This document shows positions 16,690 to 24,775 of a stretch of 64,000 nt of DNA, piece after piece. The position numbers and the translations under genes were made by a program. Each line of letters starts with the position of its first letter. Within the stretch, counting starts at the first letter, position 1. A model generated the notes under the pieces. It saw only the letters and a program-made list of their open reading frames with translations. It did no database searches and had not been told where the DNA came from. The stretch is from Iodobacter violaceini (GTDB taxonomy: Bacteria > Pseudomonadota > Gammaproteobacteria > Burkholderiales > Chitinibacteraceae), in NCBI RefSeq assembly GCF_011601265.1, contig NZ_JAAOLX010000009.1, positions 1 through 64,000 of the forward strand. Reading direction: 5' to 3'.

Positions 16690-18492
16690 TCAGACTGACA
16701 CGCCCTTCGCCTTATCAGGGTAGCGTTTTGCAAAACGCTCTGTCTGCGGATAGGGGTAAAAATCTTCAATAAAACCCTGTTTGATTCTGTCTTTTGCATG
16801 CTGCCAAAAACGCACGGTAAGCAAATCAGCGTGATGCTGCATAAAGATTTTTTTGACGTCCGGGCGGCCTAACAAAAAAGTGCCGAATTCTTCCGGATAC
16901 ACTTCATTCGGATTGCCGCTAAACCAGGTATCACTGCTCATTTCAAATTCTGGTGCAGGTGGGGGTGGAATACGGCGGAAATCACAATCCGTCATATATT
17001 CAATTTCATCATAATCATAAAATACCACCCTGCCTTCGCGGGTCACGCCAAAATTTTTAAACAGCATATCGCCAGGGAAAATATTGGCAATGGCCAGTTC
17101 GCGCAGTGCATTGCCATAATCTTCAATCACGCTGGCAATTTCTTCATCATGGCGTTTCTCTATAAAGATATTCAGCGGCGTCATCCGCCTTTCAATATAA
17201 AGATGGCGCAAAATTACTTTATCTTCGCTTTCCTCTAATATTGATGGCGCTAATTTACGGATCTCGTCTAAAAGCTCTTCATTAAAACGCTCTTTGGGTA
17301 AAGCCACATCCGAGAATTCTAATGAATCGGCCATTCGCCCAACCCGGTCGTGCTGTTTCACCAATAAATATTTGGCTTTTACTATCGCCCGGTCTACCTC
17401 TTTGGGTGGTGCAATGACATCCTTAATTATTTTAAATACAAAAGGAAAAGATGGCAGGGTAAATACAATCATCACCATGCCCTTGGTGCCTGGCGCAAAC
17501 ACAAAGGAATCAGTGGAATGCCGCAGATGATGAAACAGCTCACGGTAAAACATGGTTTTACCCTGCTTGCCCAAACCCAGCATGGTGTAAAGCTCGGCAC
17601 GTGATTTATCCGGCATAAGCTTTTGTAAATAGCGCACATAGGCCGATGGTACTTCCATATCGACCAGGAAATAAGCACGGGATAAGGAAAATAAATGGCT
17701 GATTTGCCATGGCTCAAACAGCGCGGCATCCAGAAATAGTTTTCCATCAGCATCACGGCAAAGCGGCAGGGCAAAAGGGATTTCTAAATCTTCATGAATG
17801 GCTTTGCCAATAATATATACCGCTTTATTGCGATAAAAAGGTGAGGCTAATACCTGAATTTGGGTATTCAGTGCAAACTCTGGCCAGCGGCCTAAAAACT
17901 TGTGCAGGGCCCGCAACAGGCGGCGCACATCGCGCTCTAAATCTACAAAGGGCAGCTCAAAATTAAAATCAGTAAACATATTGGCCAGCGTCGCATTCAG
18001 CCCTGTCTGAATAGGGTAATAGCTGCGATAAATAGGTGGCTCTGATTCTATATATTCTGTAGAGACGGCCGGGCGATAAAAAATAAAGTCATTATGAAAA
18101 TAAGTGCGGTGCAAAATACGGCAGCATACCGAATTAAAAAATGTTTCAGCCAGCTCAGGCTGCTGATGATTAATCAGTAAACCAATAAAATAGAGTTTTA
18201 CTTTAGACCATGTCGCATCCGGCAAGCTGTCTGCATTAAAATCCTGCTTAAGCCGGTCTGCCGTTTCTATGACACGCAAATCATAAAAAGCGATTCTGTC
18301 GCGTACTTCTGCACGCTGAGCATGAAAATCACCTTCAATAAAATGAACTTTGGCCTTACGGCTGGATTCCCTGAATAAACGATAGTGCCAGTCAAAACCT
18401 TCCTGCAGGGCAAGCGCAATTGCGGCGACTTCCCAGTGATCAGGGTTAGGGCTGTCCAGGCTGGAATCCAGTCTTACGCTATTCATTGGCAT
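16690..18492 (-). CDS. aceK: isocitrate dehydrogenase kinase/phosphatase AceK
   Basis: 600 aa, normal AceK length. The regulatory N-terminal half runs from HWEVAAIALALQEGFDWHYRLFR. The kinase-like half contains APGTKGMVMIVFTLPSFPFVFKIIKD (nucleotide loop and the invariant Lys), IERRMTPLNIF, and GDMLFKNFGVTREGRVVFYDYDEI (catalytic and metal residues). AceK phosphorylates and dephosphorylates isocitrate dehydrogenase to switch flux into the glyoxylate bypass during growth on acetate or fatty acids. No aceA or aceB is in the window. Its position near phaCA fits acetyl-CoA-based carbon management, although there is no operon link. Confidence 0.96.
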   Translation of the reverse strand: MPMNSVRLDSSLDSPNPDHWEVAAIALALQEGFDWHYRLFRESSRKAKVHFIEGDFHAQRAEVRDRIAFYDLRVIETADRLKQDFNADSLPDATWSKVKLYFIGLLINHQQPELAETFFNSVCCRILHRTYFHNDFIFYRPAVSTEYIESEPPIYRSYYPIQTGLNATLANMFTDFNFELPFVDLERDVRRLLRALHKFLGRWPEFALNTQIQVLASPFYRNKAVYIIGKAIHEDLEIPFALPLCRDADGKLFLDAALFEPWQISHLFSLSRAYFLVDMEVPSAYVRYLQKLMPDKSRAELYTMLGLGKQGKTMFYRELFHHLRHSTDSFVFAPGTKGMVMIVFTLPSFPFVFKIIKDVIAPPKEVDRAIVKAKYLLVKQHDRVGRMADSLEFSDVALPKERFNEELLDEIRKLAPSILEESEDKVILRHLYIERRMTPLNIFIEKRHDEEIASVIEDYGNALRELAIANIFPGDMLFKNFGVTREGRVVFYDYDEIEYMTDCDFRRIPPPPAPEFEMSSDTWFSGNPNEVYPEEFGTFLLGRPDVKKIFMQHHADLLTVRFWQHAKDRIKQGFIEDFYPYPQTERFAKRYPDKAKGVSV

Positions 18493-18683
18493 AGGTACTT
18501 TCCTTTTAAATAAAGTAACCTTTTATTTGCATCATCAGATGATATTTACTTATTTATAGACAATATCTTTGCCGGCAGCGCATCTTTAGAAAAAATGCTC
18601 TTTTTTACTGCAATTTCAAAGTTTTAAAATGATTGAACCAAGATACACGATTTATTTTTTCTGCTCATTATGTAAATCCCTAA

Positions 18684-18717
18684 GAAAAAAGCCCCCGGCA
18701 TATCCGGGGGCTTTTTT
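18684..18717 (-). terminator. terminator after phaA
   Basis: AGCCCCCGG and CCGGGGGCT pair around CATAT, flanked by six A and six T, between phaA (ends 18733) and the upstream region of aceK. Confidence 0.88.
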
Positions 18718-18732
18718 CGGGGATTAAAAAGA

Positions 18733-19914
18733 TTAAGCCCGCTCTACTGCCAGTGCAACGCCCATACCACCACCAATGCATAATGTAGCAAGGCCTTTTT
18801 TAGCATCACGGCGTTGCATTTCATGTAATAACGTCACCAGAATACGGCAACCCGATGCACCAATTGGATGGCCCAAAGCAATTGCACCACCATTCACGTT
18901 TACTTTATTTAAATCCCATTTCAATTCACGGCCTACACCAATGGCCTGGGCTGCAAATGCTTCATTACCTTCGATCAAATCAAGATCATCAATGCTCCAG
19001 CCCAAGCGTGCCAATACACGTTGTGTGGCAGGCACCGGGCCCATACCCATAATGGTTGGATCCACGCCGGCAGAAGCCGCCGCGCGAATGGTAGCCAGAG
19101 GCGTTAAGCCCAGTTCTTTCGCTTTAGCCGCGCTCATCAGCATCACGGCTGCAGCGCCATCGTTAATACCGGACGCATTACCTGCTGTGACGGTGCCTTC
19201 CTTATCAAAAGCGGCGCGCAATTTAGCCAGCGATTCTGCTGTGGTGGCAGGTTTGATAAATTCATCCTTATCAAACACAATTGGATCACCTTTCTTTTGC
19301 GGAATCACAACAGGGAAAATTTCTTCTGCAAAGCGGCCTGATTCCTGAGCTGCAGCGGCTTTCATTTGTGAGGACAAGGCCAAAGCATCTTGCTCTTCAC
19401 GCGTAATGCCATATTTTTTGGCGATGTTTTCGGCAGTCACACCCATATGGTAGTTGTTATAGGCATCGGTTAAGCCGTCATACACCATGGTATCGACCAG
19501 TGCAGTATTGCCCATACGGAAGCCATCACGGCTGCCTGGCAGAATATGCGCCGAAGCAGACATGTTTTCCTGGCCACCCGCAATCACAATCTCACTTTCA
19601 CCAGACAGAATGGCCTGTACGCCTAAAGCCACTGCTTTTAAGCCTGAACCACATACCTGATTAATGGTTAAGGCAGGGATTGCATCTGGCAGCCCTGCAC
19701 GGCGCAGCGCCTGACGTGCCGGGTTTTGGCCCAGGCCCGCAGTCAGCACATTGCCTAAAATCACTTCGCTGATTTGGTCTGCTGCTACACCGGTCTTTGC
19801 CAGCAGGCCACGAATTACTGTCGCACCTAATTCTGCAGCCGGCACTTTAGCCAGCCCGCCACCAAAATTGCCCAGAGCAGTACGACCAGCAGCAACAATC
19901 ACGATCTCAGTCAT
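18733..19914 (-). CDS. phaA: acetyl-CoA acetyltransferase (beta-ketothiolase)
   Basis: 393 aa from ATG 19914 (MTEIVIV), preceded by AAGGGAAA; an upstream in-frame extension to 19977 lacks family similarity. The thiolase catalytic residues are visible: Cys88 (NQVCGSG), His349 ([14 protein letters not shown]) and Cys379 (CIGGGMG). It condenses two acetyl-CoA to acetoacetyl-CoA, the first step of polyhydroxybutyrate synthesis. It lies 158 bp after phaC on the same strand with no strong terminator between, giving a phaC-phaA order. No acetoacetyl-CoA reductase gene (phaB) follows. Confidence 0.93.
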   Translation of the reverse strand: MTEIVIVAAGRTALGNFGGGLAKVPAAELGATVIRGLLAKTGVAADQISEVILGNVLTAGLGQNPARQALRRAGLPDAIPALTINQVCGSGLKAVALGVQAILSGESEIVIAGGQENMSASAHILPGSRDGFRMGNTALVDTMVYDGLTDAYNNYHMGVTAENIAKKYGITREEQDALALSSQMKAAAAQESGRFAEEIFPVVIPQKKGDPIVFDKDEFIKPATTAESLAKLRAAFDKEGTVTAGNASGINDGAAAVMLMSAAKAKELGLTPLATIRAAASAGVDPTIMGMGPVPATQRVLARLGWSIDDLDLIEGNEAFAAQAIGVGRELKWDLNKVNVNGGAIALGHPIGASGCRILVTLLHEMQRRDAKKGLATLCIGGGMGVALAVERA

Positions 19915-20072
19915 GCGGTATTTCCCTTTTAAAAGGCTGTTTTGGGCATTGACCCAACAGCTGATTAAGCAATGCATTTATCAGCAGAATTAATCTGCCA
20001 TCATTTACAGCGTAATAATCGCTTATTGCTGTTTCAGTTTTTCAGGCTAAAGCAGCTCAGCGACTCTTTTAA

Positions 20073-21794
20073 TTAGTCTAAGCGCTCTTTTACATAACGG
20101 CCCGGCGCGGGTTCTATCGGTTTGAAAGTAGCATTTCCATGCGTTTTAGACGCGGCAACCTGCTCACCTGAAAATGGAATCAGCCATTGGCTCCAATCCT
20201 GCCACCAGCTGCCAGGCCGGGATTCAGCACCTTCAAGCCACGCTTCTGCATCACCCGATAAATCTTCATTTACCCAGTAATTACGCTTATTTGCTTTTAC
20301 CGGATTAATCGCGCCTGCGATATGGCCGGAAGCCCCAAGTACGTAGCGCAGCGGGCCTTTAAAAATACGTGTGCTTAAATATGCAGATTGCCATGGCACA
20401 ATATGATCTTCACGCGCCGCAAAAATATAAGTAGGCGTAATGATCGTGGTTAAATCAATCGGCACACCGCAAAGGCTGAATGAATTAGGCTTGGTAAGAT
20501 TGTTTTCCAAATACATATTTCTTAAAAAGAAAGTATGCATAGGCAAGGCCAGATTAGCCGAATCGTTATTCCAGTAGAGTAAATCAAATGGCGCAGGTGT
20601 TTTGCCCTTCAGATAATTATTAACCACGTAATTCCAGATCAGATCATTTGAGCGTAAAGCAGAGAAAGTACGTGATAACTCTTTACCACCAATCACACCA
20701 CCTTCACTTAACAGGGCCTCACGCTTGCGGATCAGATTCCAGTCAATAAAGTGCTTGATATCACCCGGCTCAGTATGATCAATCATTACGGTCATTAAAG
20801 TAACCGATTCAATCCAATCCAATCCACGCGCCTGCATTACCGGCATGGCAGTAGAAACCAGCTCGCCGCCAATGCAGAAAGACAGCACATTTATTTTTTC
20901 TGCCTTGCCAATTTTACGCACCACATCACACGCGGTGATCACGCCGTTTTCAACGTAATCATCCCACTCAAGGTGGCCCATTTCAGGCGTGACCGATTTC
21001 CAGGAAACCAGAAAGGTTTTAAAACCCTGGCTCACAGCATAGGCAACAAGAGAATTATCAGGCTGCAGATCCATGATGTAGTACTTGTTTACACATGGCG
21101 GCACAATCAGGAGGGGGCGAGAATAAACTTTGGCGGTAGAAGGGGTGTATTGCAGTAATTGGAAGAGATCATTTTCGAAGACGACTTGTCCGGGGCTGAT
21201 GCCCAGATTTTTTCCGACCTCAAACTGAGATTCATCCGTCATGGTGATAGTGCCTTTCTGCATATCCGCCATTAACTTCTTCATGCCTTCCTGCAAGCTT
21301 TCACCTTTACTCTCCAAAGCCAGCTTCATTACTTCAGGATTTGTAAAAGCAAAATTTGCCGGGCTCATTGCATCGACATACTGGCGGGTAAAAAAGCTCA
21401 TTTTCTCGCGAGCGGCATCATCCGTATGCGCTTGCTCAACCATTTGCAAGAGCCAGCGGGAAGTCACCAGATAATTCTGTTTGATGTAATCAAACAGTGG
21501 TTGCTCCCATTCCGGCGCATTGAAACGGCGGTCCCCTTTCTCCGGGACGGCTACGGGTGCTTTTTCTTTGGCACCAATCAGCCCCAGCCACAAATCAAGC
21601 TGCTGTTTATAAAAATCGCTGTGTTGTGCGATAAAAGGATTACTTTGCGTCAGACCGGTCATTATCTGCTGCATAGGTGCCAGGTCAGCGGCTGGCTCAC
21701 CTGGTTGTGAAAGGTTAACCCAGCTTTGCAACAGTTTCTGGTTGGTCTCAGTAAGCTGCTGGAAGAATTCATCCATCGATTTGTTATTAAACAT
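20073..21794 (-). CDS. phaC: class I polyhydroxyalkanoate synthase
   Basis: 573 aa from ATG 21794, chosen because GGAG lies 8 nt upstream. The catalytic triad of the PhaC alpha/beta-hydrolase fold is visible: Cys307 in the lipase-like box SFCIGG, Asp463 in EDHIVPW, and His491 in GASGHIAG. It polymerises (R)-3-hydroxyacyl-CoA into storage granules. Length and N-terminal domain fit class I, the short-chain-preferring enzymes, in line with the neighbouring thiolase gene. It is divergent from the PBP7-like gene. Confidence 0.95.
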   Translation of the reverse strand: MFNNKSMDEFFQQLTETNQKLLQSWVNLSQPGEPAADLAPMQQIMTGLTQSNPFIAQHSDFYKQQLDLWLGLIGAKEKAPVAVPEKGDRRFNAPEWEQPLFDYIKQNYLVTSRWLLQMVEQAHTDDAAREKMSFFTRQYVDAMSPANFAFTNPEVMKLALESKGESLQEGMKKLMADMQKGTITMTDESQFEVGKNLGISPGQVVFENDLFQLLQYTPSTAKVYSRPLLIVPPCVNKYYIMDLQPDNSLVAYAVSQGFKTFLVSWKSVTPEMGHLEWDDYVENGVITACDVVRKIGKAEKINVLSFCIGGELVSTAMPVMQARGLDWIESVTLMTVMIDHTEPGDIKHFIDWNLIRKREALLSEGGVIGGKELSRTFSALRSNDLIWNYVVNNYLKGKTPAPFDLLYWNNDSANLALPMHTFFLRNMYLENNLTKPNSFSLCGVPIDLTTIITPTYIFAAREDHIVPWQSAYLSTRIFKGPLRYVLGASGHIAGAINPVKANKRNYWVNEDLSGDAEAWLEGAESRPGSWWQDWSQWLIPFSGEQVAASKTHGNATFKPIEPAPGRYVKERLD

Positions 21795-22038
21795 CGGTTT
21801 TCTCCGAAAGCAACTCGAAAGGAACACCATTCTAGCAAGTTATTGCTGCACCGCAACAACTAACTAGCGTCAGTAAAATAAAAACGTGAAAAATTATTCT
21901 AATCCCATTTCTAACAAATCGTACCGTACTATTTGATTTAACATGACATTTTAAAAATCATTGCGTAAAATAAGAGCACAATTATGAAGGATGACGGTGC
22001 CATGTTCCGGCCATCCCTAGCCTCGGAGTTACTATCTC

Positions 22039-23124
22039 ATGCTGTACCGCATTTTTTCCTGCTGCACTCTTGTTGCAGCGCTGGGCCTGACGGCGCCAGC
22101 CTTTGCGGCGGCACATACTGACCATAAAACGGTCACAAAAACGTCAGCAAAGAAATCAGCAACCCAAACAACAAAAAATACTTCAAAAGCTAAAACAACA
22201 AAAACCAGCAAAGCGTCTAAAAAATCGAATACCAAAACATCAAATAAATCCGAAAGTGTTGCAAAACAAGGCAATAAGCATGTTACAAGCCGTGCGATTG
22301 CCAATGCCCGCAAAGATGTTTCGATTTCACGCGCTTTAGCTTTATCCACCACGCTGGATAATCCGGGAGTGCAATCAGCAGGTGTGCTGGTGCTCAATGA
22401 GCAAAATGGCGAAATCATGTATGAAAAAAACGCCGATTCGCTCACCCCAATTGCTTCTATTACCAAATTAATGACGGCAATGGTGACGCTTGATGCGCAA
22501 CTGCCATTAAATGAATTACTCACCATCAGCCAGGCTGATGTGGATACTTTAAAAAACACCAGCTCGCGCCTTACCGTGGGTACAACACTCACCCGTGGTG
22601 AATTACTGCTTTTAGCGCTGATGGCCTCTGAAAACCGGGCGGCCTCTGCATTAGCCCGCACATTTCCTGCAGGCCAGGCGGTTTTTATTCGAAAAATGAA
22701 TGAAAAAGCGCTGTCATTAGGAATGAAAAACAGCCGGTTTTATGATTCAACAGGCTTAACACCTAATAATGTTTCCACCCCACGTGAATTAGCTTTAATG
22801 GTTAAAGCGGCGCACCGCTATCCTGAAATTCATGATTTCACAACCAGCAGCGAATATAGCTTTATCTCTAATCAATCAGGCAGGAATATGGCGTTTCACA
22901 ACACCAACCCGCTGGTTAAAGAAGTCGATTGGAATATTGGTGTATCAAAAACCGGCTTTATTAATGAAGCAGGCCGCTGCTTAGTTATGCAAGCCACCAT
23001 TAATGGCACGCCAGTAGTGATTGTATTGCTCGATTCAAATGGCAAATACACCCGTATCGGTGATGCGCAACGTGTTCGCAAGTGGATTGAAACCACATCG
23101 CTGAGCAAATCACGCGCTGGCTGA
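22039..23124 (+). CDS. PBP7-like D-alanyl-D-alanine endopeptidase
   Basis: 361 aa. Signal peptide to about residue 24 (APAFAAA). Then comes a Lys/Thr/Ser-rich low-complexity linker (27-80) that could bind cell wall or simply act as a spacer. The penicillin-binding domain carries all three active-site motifs: SITK (140-143), SEN (197-199) and KTG (304-306). Family members cleave D-Ala-DAP cross-links in peptidoglycan. GGAG at 22025-22028 supports the start. It is monocistronic, ending in a perfect terminator shared with apbC. Confidence 0.9.
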   Translation: MLYRIFSCCTLVAALGLTAPAFAAAHTDHKTVTKTSAKKSATQTTKNTSKAKTTKTSKASKKSNTKTSNKSESVAKQGNKHVTSRAIANARKDVSISRALALSTTLDNPGVQSAGVLVLNEQNGEIMYEKNADSLTPIASITKLMTAMVTLDAQLPLNELLTISQADVDTLKNTSSRLTVGTTLTRGELLLLALMASENRAASALARTFPAGQAVFIRKMNEKALSLGMKNSRFYDSTGLTPNNVSTPRELALMVKAAHRYPEIHDFTTSSEYSFISNQSGRNMAFHNTNPLVKEVDWNIGVSKTGFINEAGRCLVMQATINGTPVVIVLLDSNGKYTRIGDAQRVRKWIETTSLSKSRAG

Positions 23125-23137
23125 TATTCAGAGCACT

Positions 23138-23165
23138 AAAAAGCCCGAATTAATTCGGGCTTTTT
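23138..23165. terminator. bidirectional terminator between PBP7-like gene and apbC
   Basis: A perfect palindrome: AAAAAGCCCGAATT pairs with AATTCGGGCTTTTT. It serves both convergent genes. Confidence 0.9.
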
Positions 23166-23182
23166 AGTGGCTGCGTGCAAAA

Positions 23183-24268
23183 TCAGGTGTTTTTCTGAAT
23201 CACAATCTTGGGAAACTTGCTGGAGAAATCCTGTGATTTAGCCGCAATTTTAACGGCGGTTTTACGGGCAATGGCTTTATAAAGCTCAGCAATTTTGCCA
23301 TCAGGATCGGCAACGACCGAAGGCTTTCCGGCATCTGCATTCAGGCGGATCGATAAATCAAGCGGCAATTGGCCCAGTAATTCGATCCCATAATCAGCCC
23401 CCATTCTGGCCCCTCCCCCCTCGCCGAAAATAGGCTCGGCATGCCCGCAATTGCTGCAGATATGCACGCTCATATTTTCTACCAGGCCCAGAATAGGTAC
23501 GCCCACTTTTTCAAACATTTTAATGCCCTTACGCGCGTCCAGCAGGGCAATATCTTGTGGCGTGGTCACGATAACAGCACCGGTTACCGGCACTTTCTGG
23601 CTTAAAGTGAGCTGAATATCGCCGGTGCCTGGTGGTAAATCAATCACCAGATAATCTAAATCACCCCAAAGTGTTTCATTGAGTAATTGCGTTAATGCCT
23701 GCGTAACCATAGGGCCGCGCCAAACCATAGGCTGTTCGGTATCAATTAAAAATCCAATCGACATCGTTTTAATGCCGTGATTTTCAACCGGCAAAATATA
23801 TTTGTTTTCTACGGCTTCAGGCTTTTGTTCGGCCACGCCCATCATAGTGGGCTGCGATGGGCCATAGATGTCGGCATCCAGCAAACCCACACTTGCGCCT
23901 TCTGCCGCTAAAGCCAATGCCAGATTCACTGCCGTTGTCGATTTACCCACCCCACCCTTGCCACTTGCCACCGCAATAATATTTTTAATGCCTTTTTGCA
24001 GCGGCAGGCCGCGCTGTGCGGAATGAGCAACAATATGACTGGAAACTTTCAGCTGAACCGAACTCACACCTTCCACAGCCTTTAATGCCTGCTCAATTTG
24101 AGCCGAAATTGCAGCGAACTGGCTTTTAGCCGGATAGCCAAGCTCAACTTCAAGACTAGCCACACCCTGGGCAAATTTTAAATTTTTAATACATTTAGCA
24201 GAAACATAATCACGGCCCGTATTGGGATCAATAACAGAGCTAAGGGCTGCAAGTAAGAGGTCGGGCAT
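23183..24268 (-). CDS. apbC: Mrp/ApbC-type iron-sulfur cluster carrier ATPase
   Basis: 361 aa from ATG 24268 (MPDLLLAAL), which matches the usual start of the family's N-terminal MIP18-like domain. An alternative in-frame start near 24316 would add MTFLDRLFRK. The deviant Walker A SGKGGVGKST is at 102-111, DADIYGPSQP follows, and the cluster-binding pair Cys271/Cys274 is in the motif CSNC. It is a cytoplasmic P-loop ATPase of the Mrp/NBP35 family that transfers Fe-S clusters to apoproteins. Confidence 0.93.
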   Translation of the reverse strand: MPDLLLAALSSVIDPNTGRDYVSAKCIKNLKFAQGVASLEVELGYPAKSQFAAISAQIEQALKAVEGVSSVQLKVSSHIVAHSAQRGLPLQKGIKNIIAVASGKGGVGKSTTAVNLALALAAEGASVGLLDADIYGPSQPTMMGVAEQKPEAVENKYILPVENHGIKTMSIGFLIDTEQPMVWRGPMVTQALTQLLNETLWGDLDYLVIDLPPGTGDIQLTLSQKVPVTGAVIVTTPQDIALLDARKGIKMFEKVGVPILGLVENMSVHICSNCGHAEPIFGEGGGARMGADYGIELLGQLPLDLSIRLNADAGKPSVVADPDGKIAELYKAIARKTAVKIAAKSQDFSSKFPKIVIQKNT

Positions 24269-24426
24269 GGCAGATGTTCCAGTGGTCTTACGAAAGAGAC
24301 GGTCAAGAAAGGTCATAATCAACTTGGGGCAATAAATTTAAATGTACCAGAGGGGCTACTTACAAGGCTGGCGGCACATCAAACCTTGCTCAATCAGAAA
24401 TATGGGGATGATCAGGCGCATTTCAA

Positions 24427-24452
24427 GCCGCCTGAATACCGGTTCAGGCGGC
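24427..24452 (-). terminator. hairpin downstream of the psiF-like gene
   Basis: GCCGCCTGAA (24427-24436) and TTCAGGCGGC (24443-24452) form a perfect 10-bp stem with a 6-nt loop. It lacks a T-run on the minus strand, so termination is plausible but not certain. The arm resembles Neisseria-type DNA uptake words (see findings). Confidence 0.5.
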
Positions 24453-24460
24453 CATCAGGC

Positions 24461-24745
24461 TTACTTCTTCAGGCAGTTGCTCATAAATGCTTTGCGCTCA
24501 TCGCCCTTCTTACCTGTTGCATCTTTATTACACTGCTTCATTTTATCCTGCTGCGTCATTGCAGGAGCCGAAGCAGGAGCAGCTTTCAGGCAAGTACTCA
24601 TAAATGCTTTACGCGCATCGCCTTTTAAAGACTGAGCTCCGGCATCTTTATTACACGATGCCATTTTCTCCTGCTGAGGCCCGGCGTAGGACGTTGCAGC
24701 AAAAGCCAGTAGCATTACACCACCAAGCAGACTCTGTTTTAACAT
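24461..24745 (-). CDS. PsiF-repeat small exported protein
   Basis: 94 aa. Signal peptide to about residue 21 (AATSYAGP). Two copies of the PsiF repeat follow, each built around a Cys-Asn-Lys-Asp block and the block GD-x-RKAFMS-x-CLK, so four cysteines are available for disulfides. PsiF proteins are phosphate-starvation-inducible in enterobacteria; their molecular role is unknown. The start is preceded by a GGAG-type site (CAGGAGAGGGTT). It stands between apbC and the patatin gene on the same strand, probably as its own unit. Confidence 0.88.
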   Translation of the reverse strand: MLKQSLLGGVMLLAFAATSYAGPQQEKMASCNKDAGAQSLKGDARKAFMSTCLKAAPASAPAMTQQDKMKQCNKDATGKKGDERKAFMSNCLKK

Positions 24746-24775
24746 AACCCTCTCCTGAAAAAAGTGTTTTACTGA

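Noticed and set aside
22032-22661. 209-codon minus-strand frame over the Lys/Thr-rich linker of the PBP7-like gene
   Set aside because: The hydrophobic look comes from reading the low-complexity linker backwards. The plus-strand gene has all three active-site motifs.
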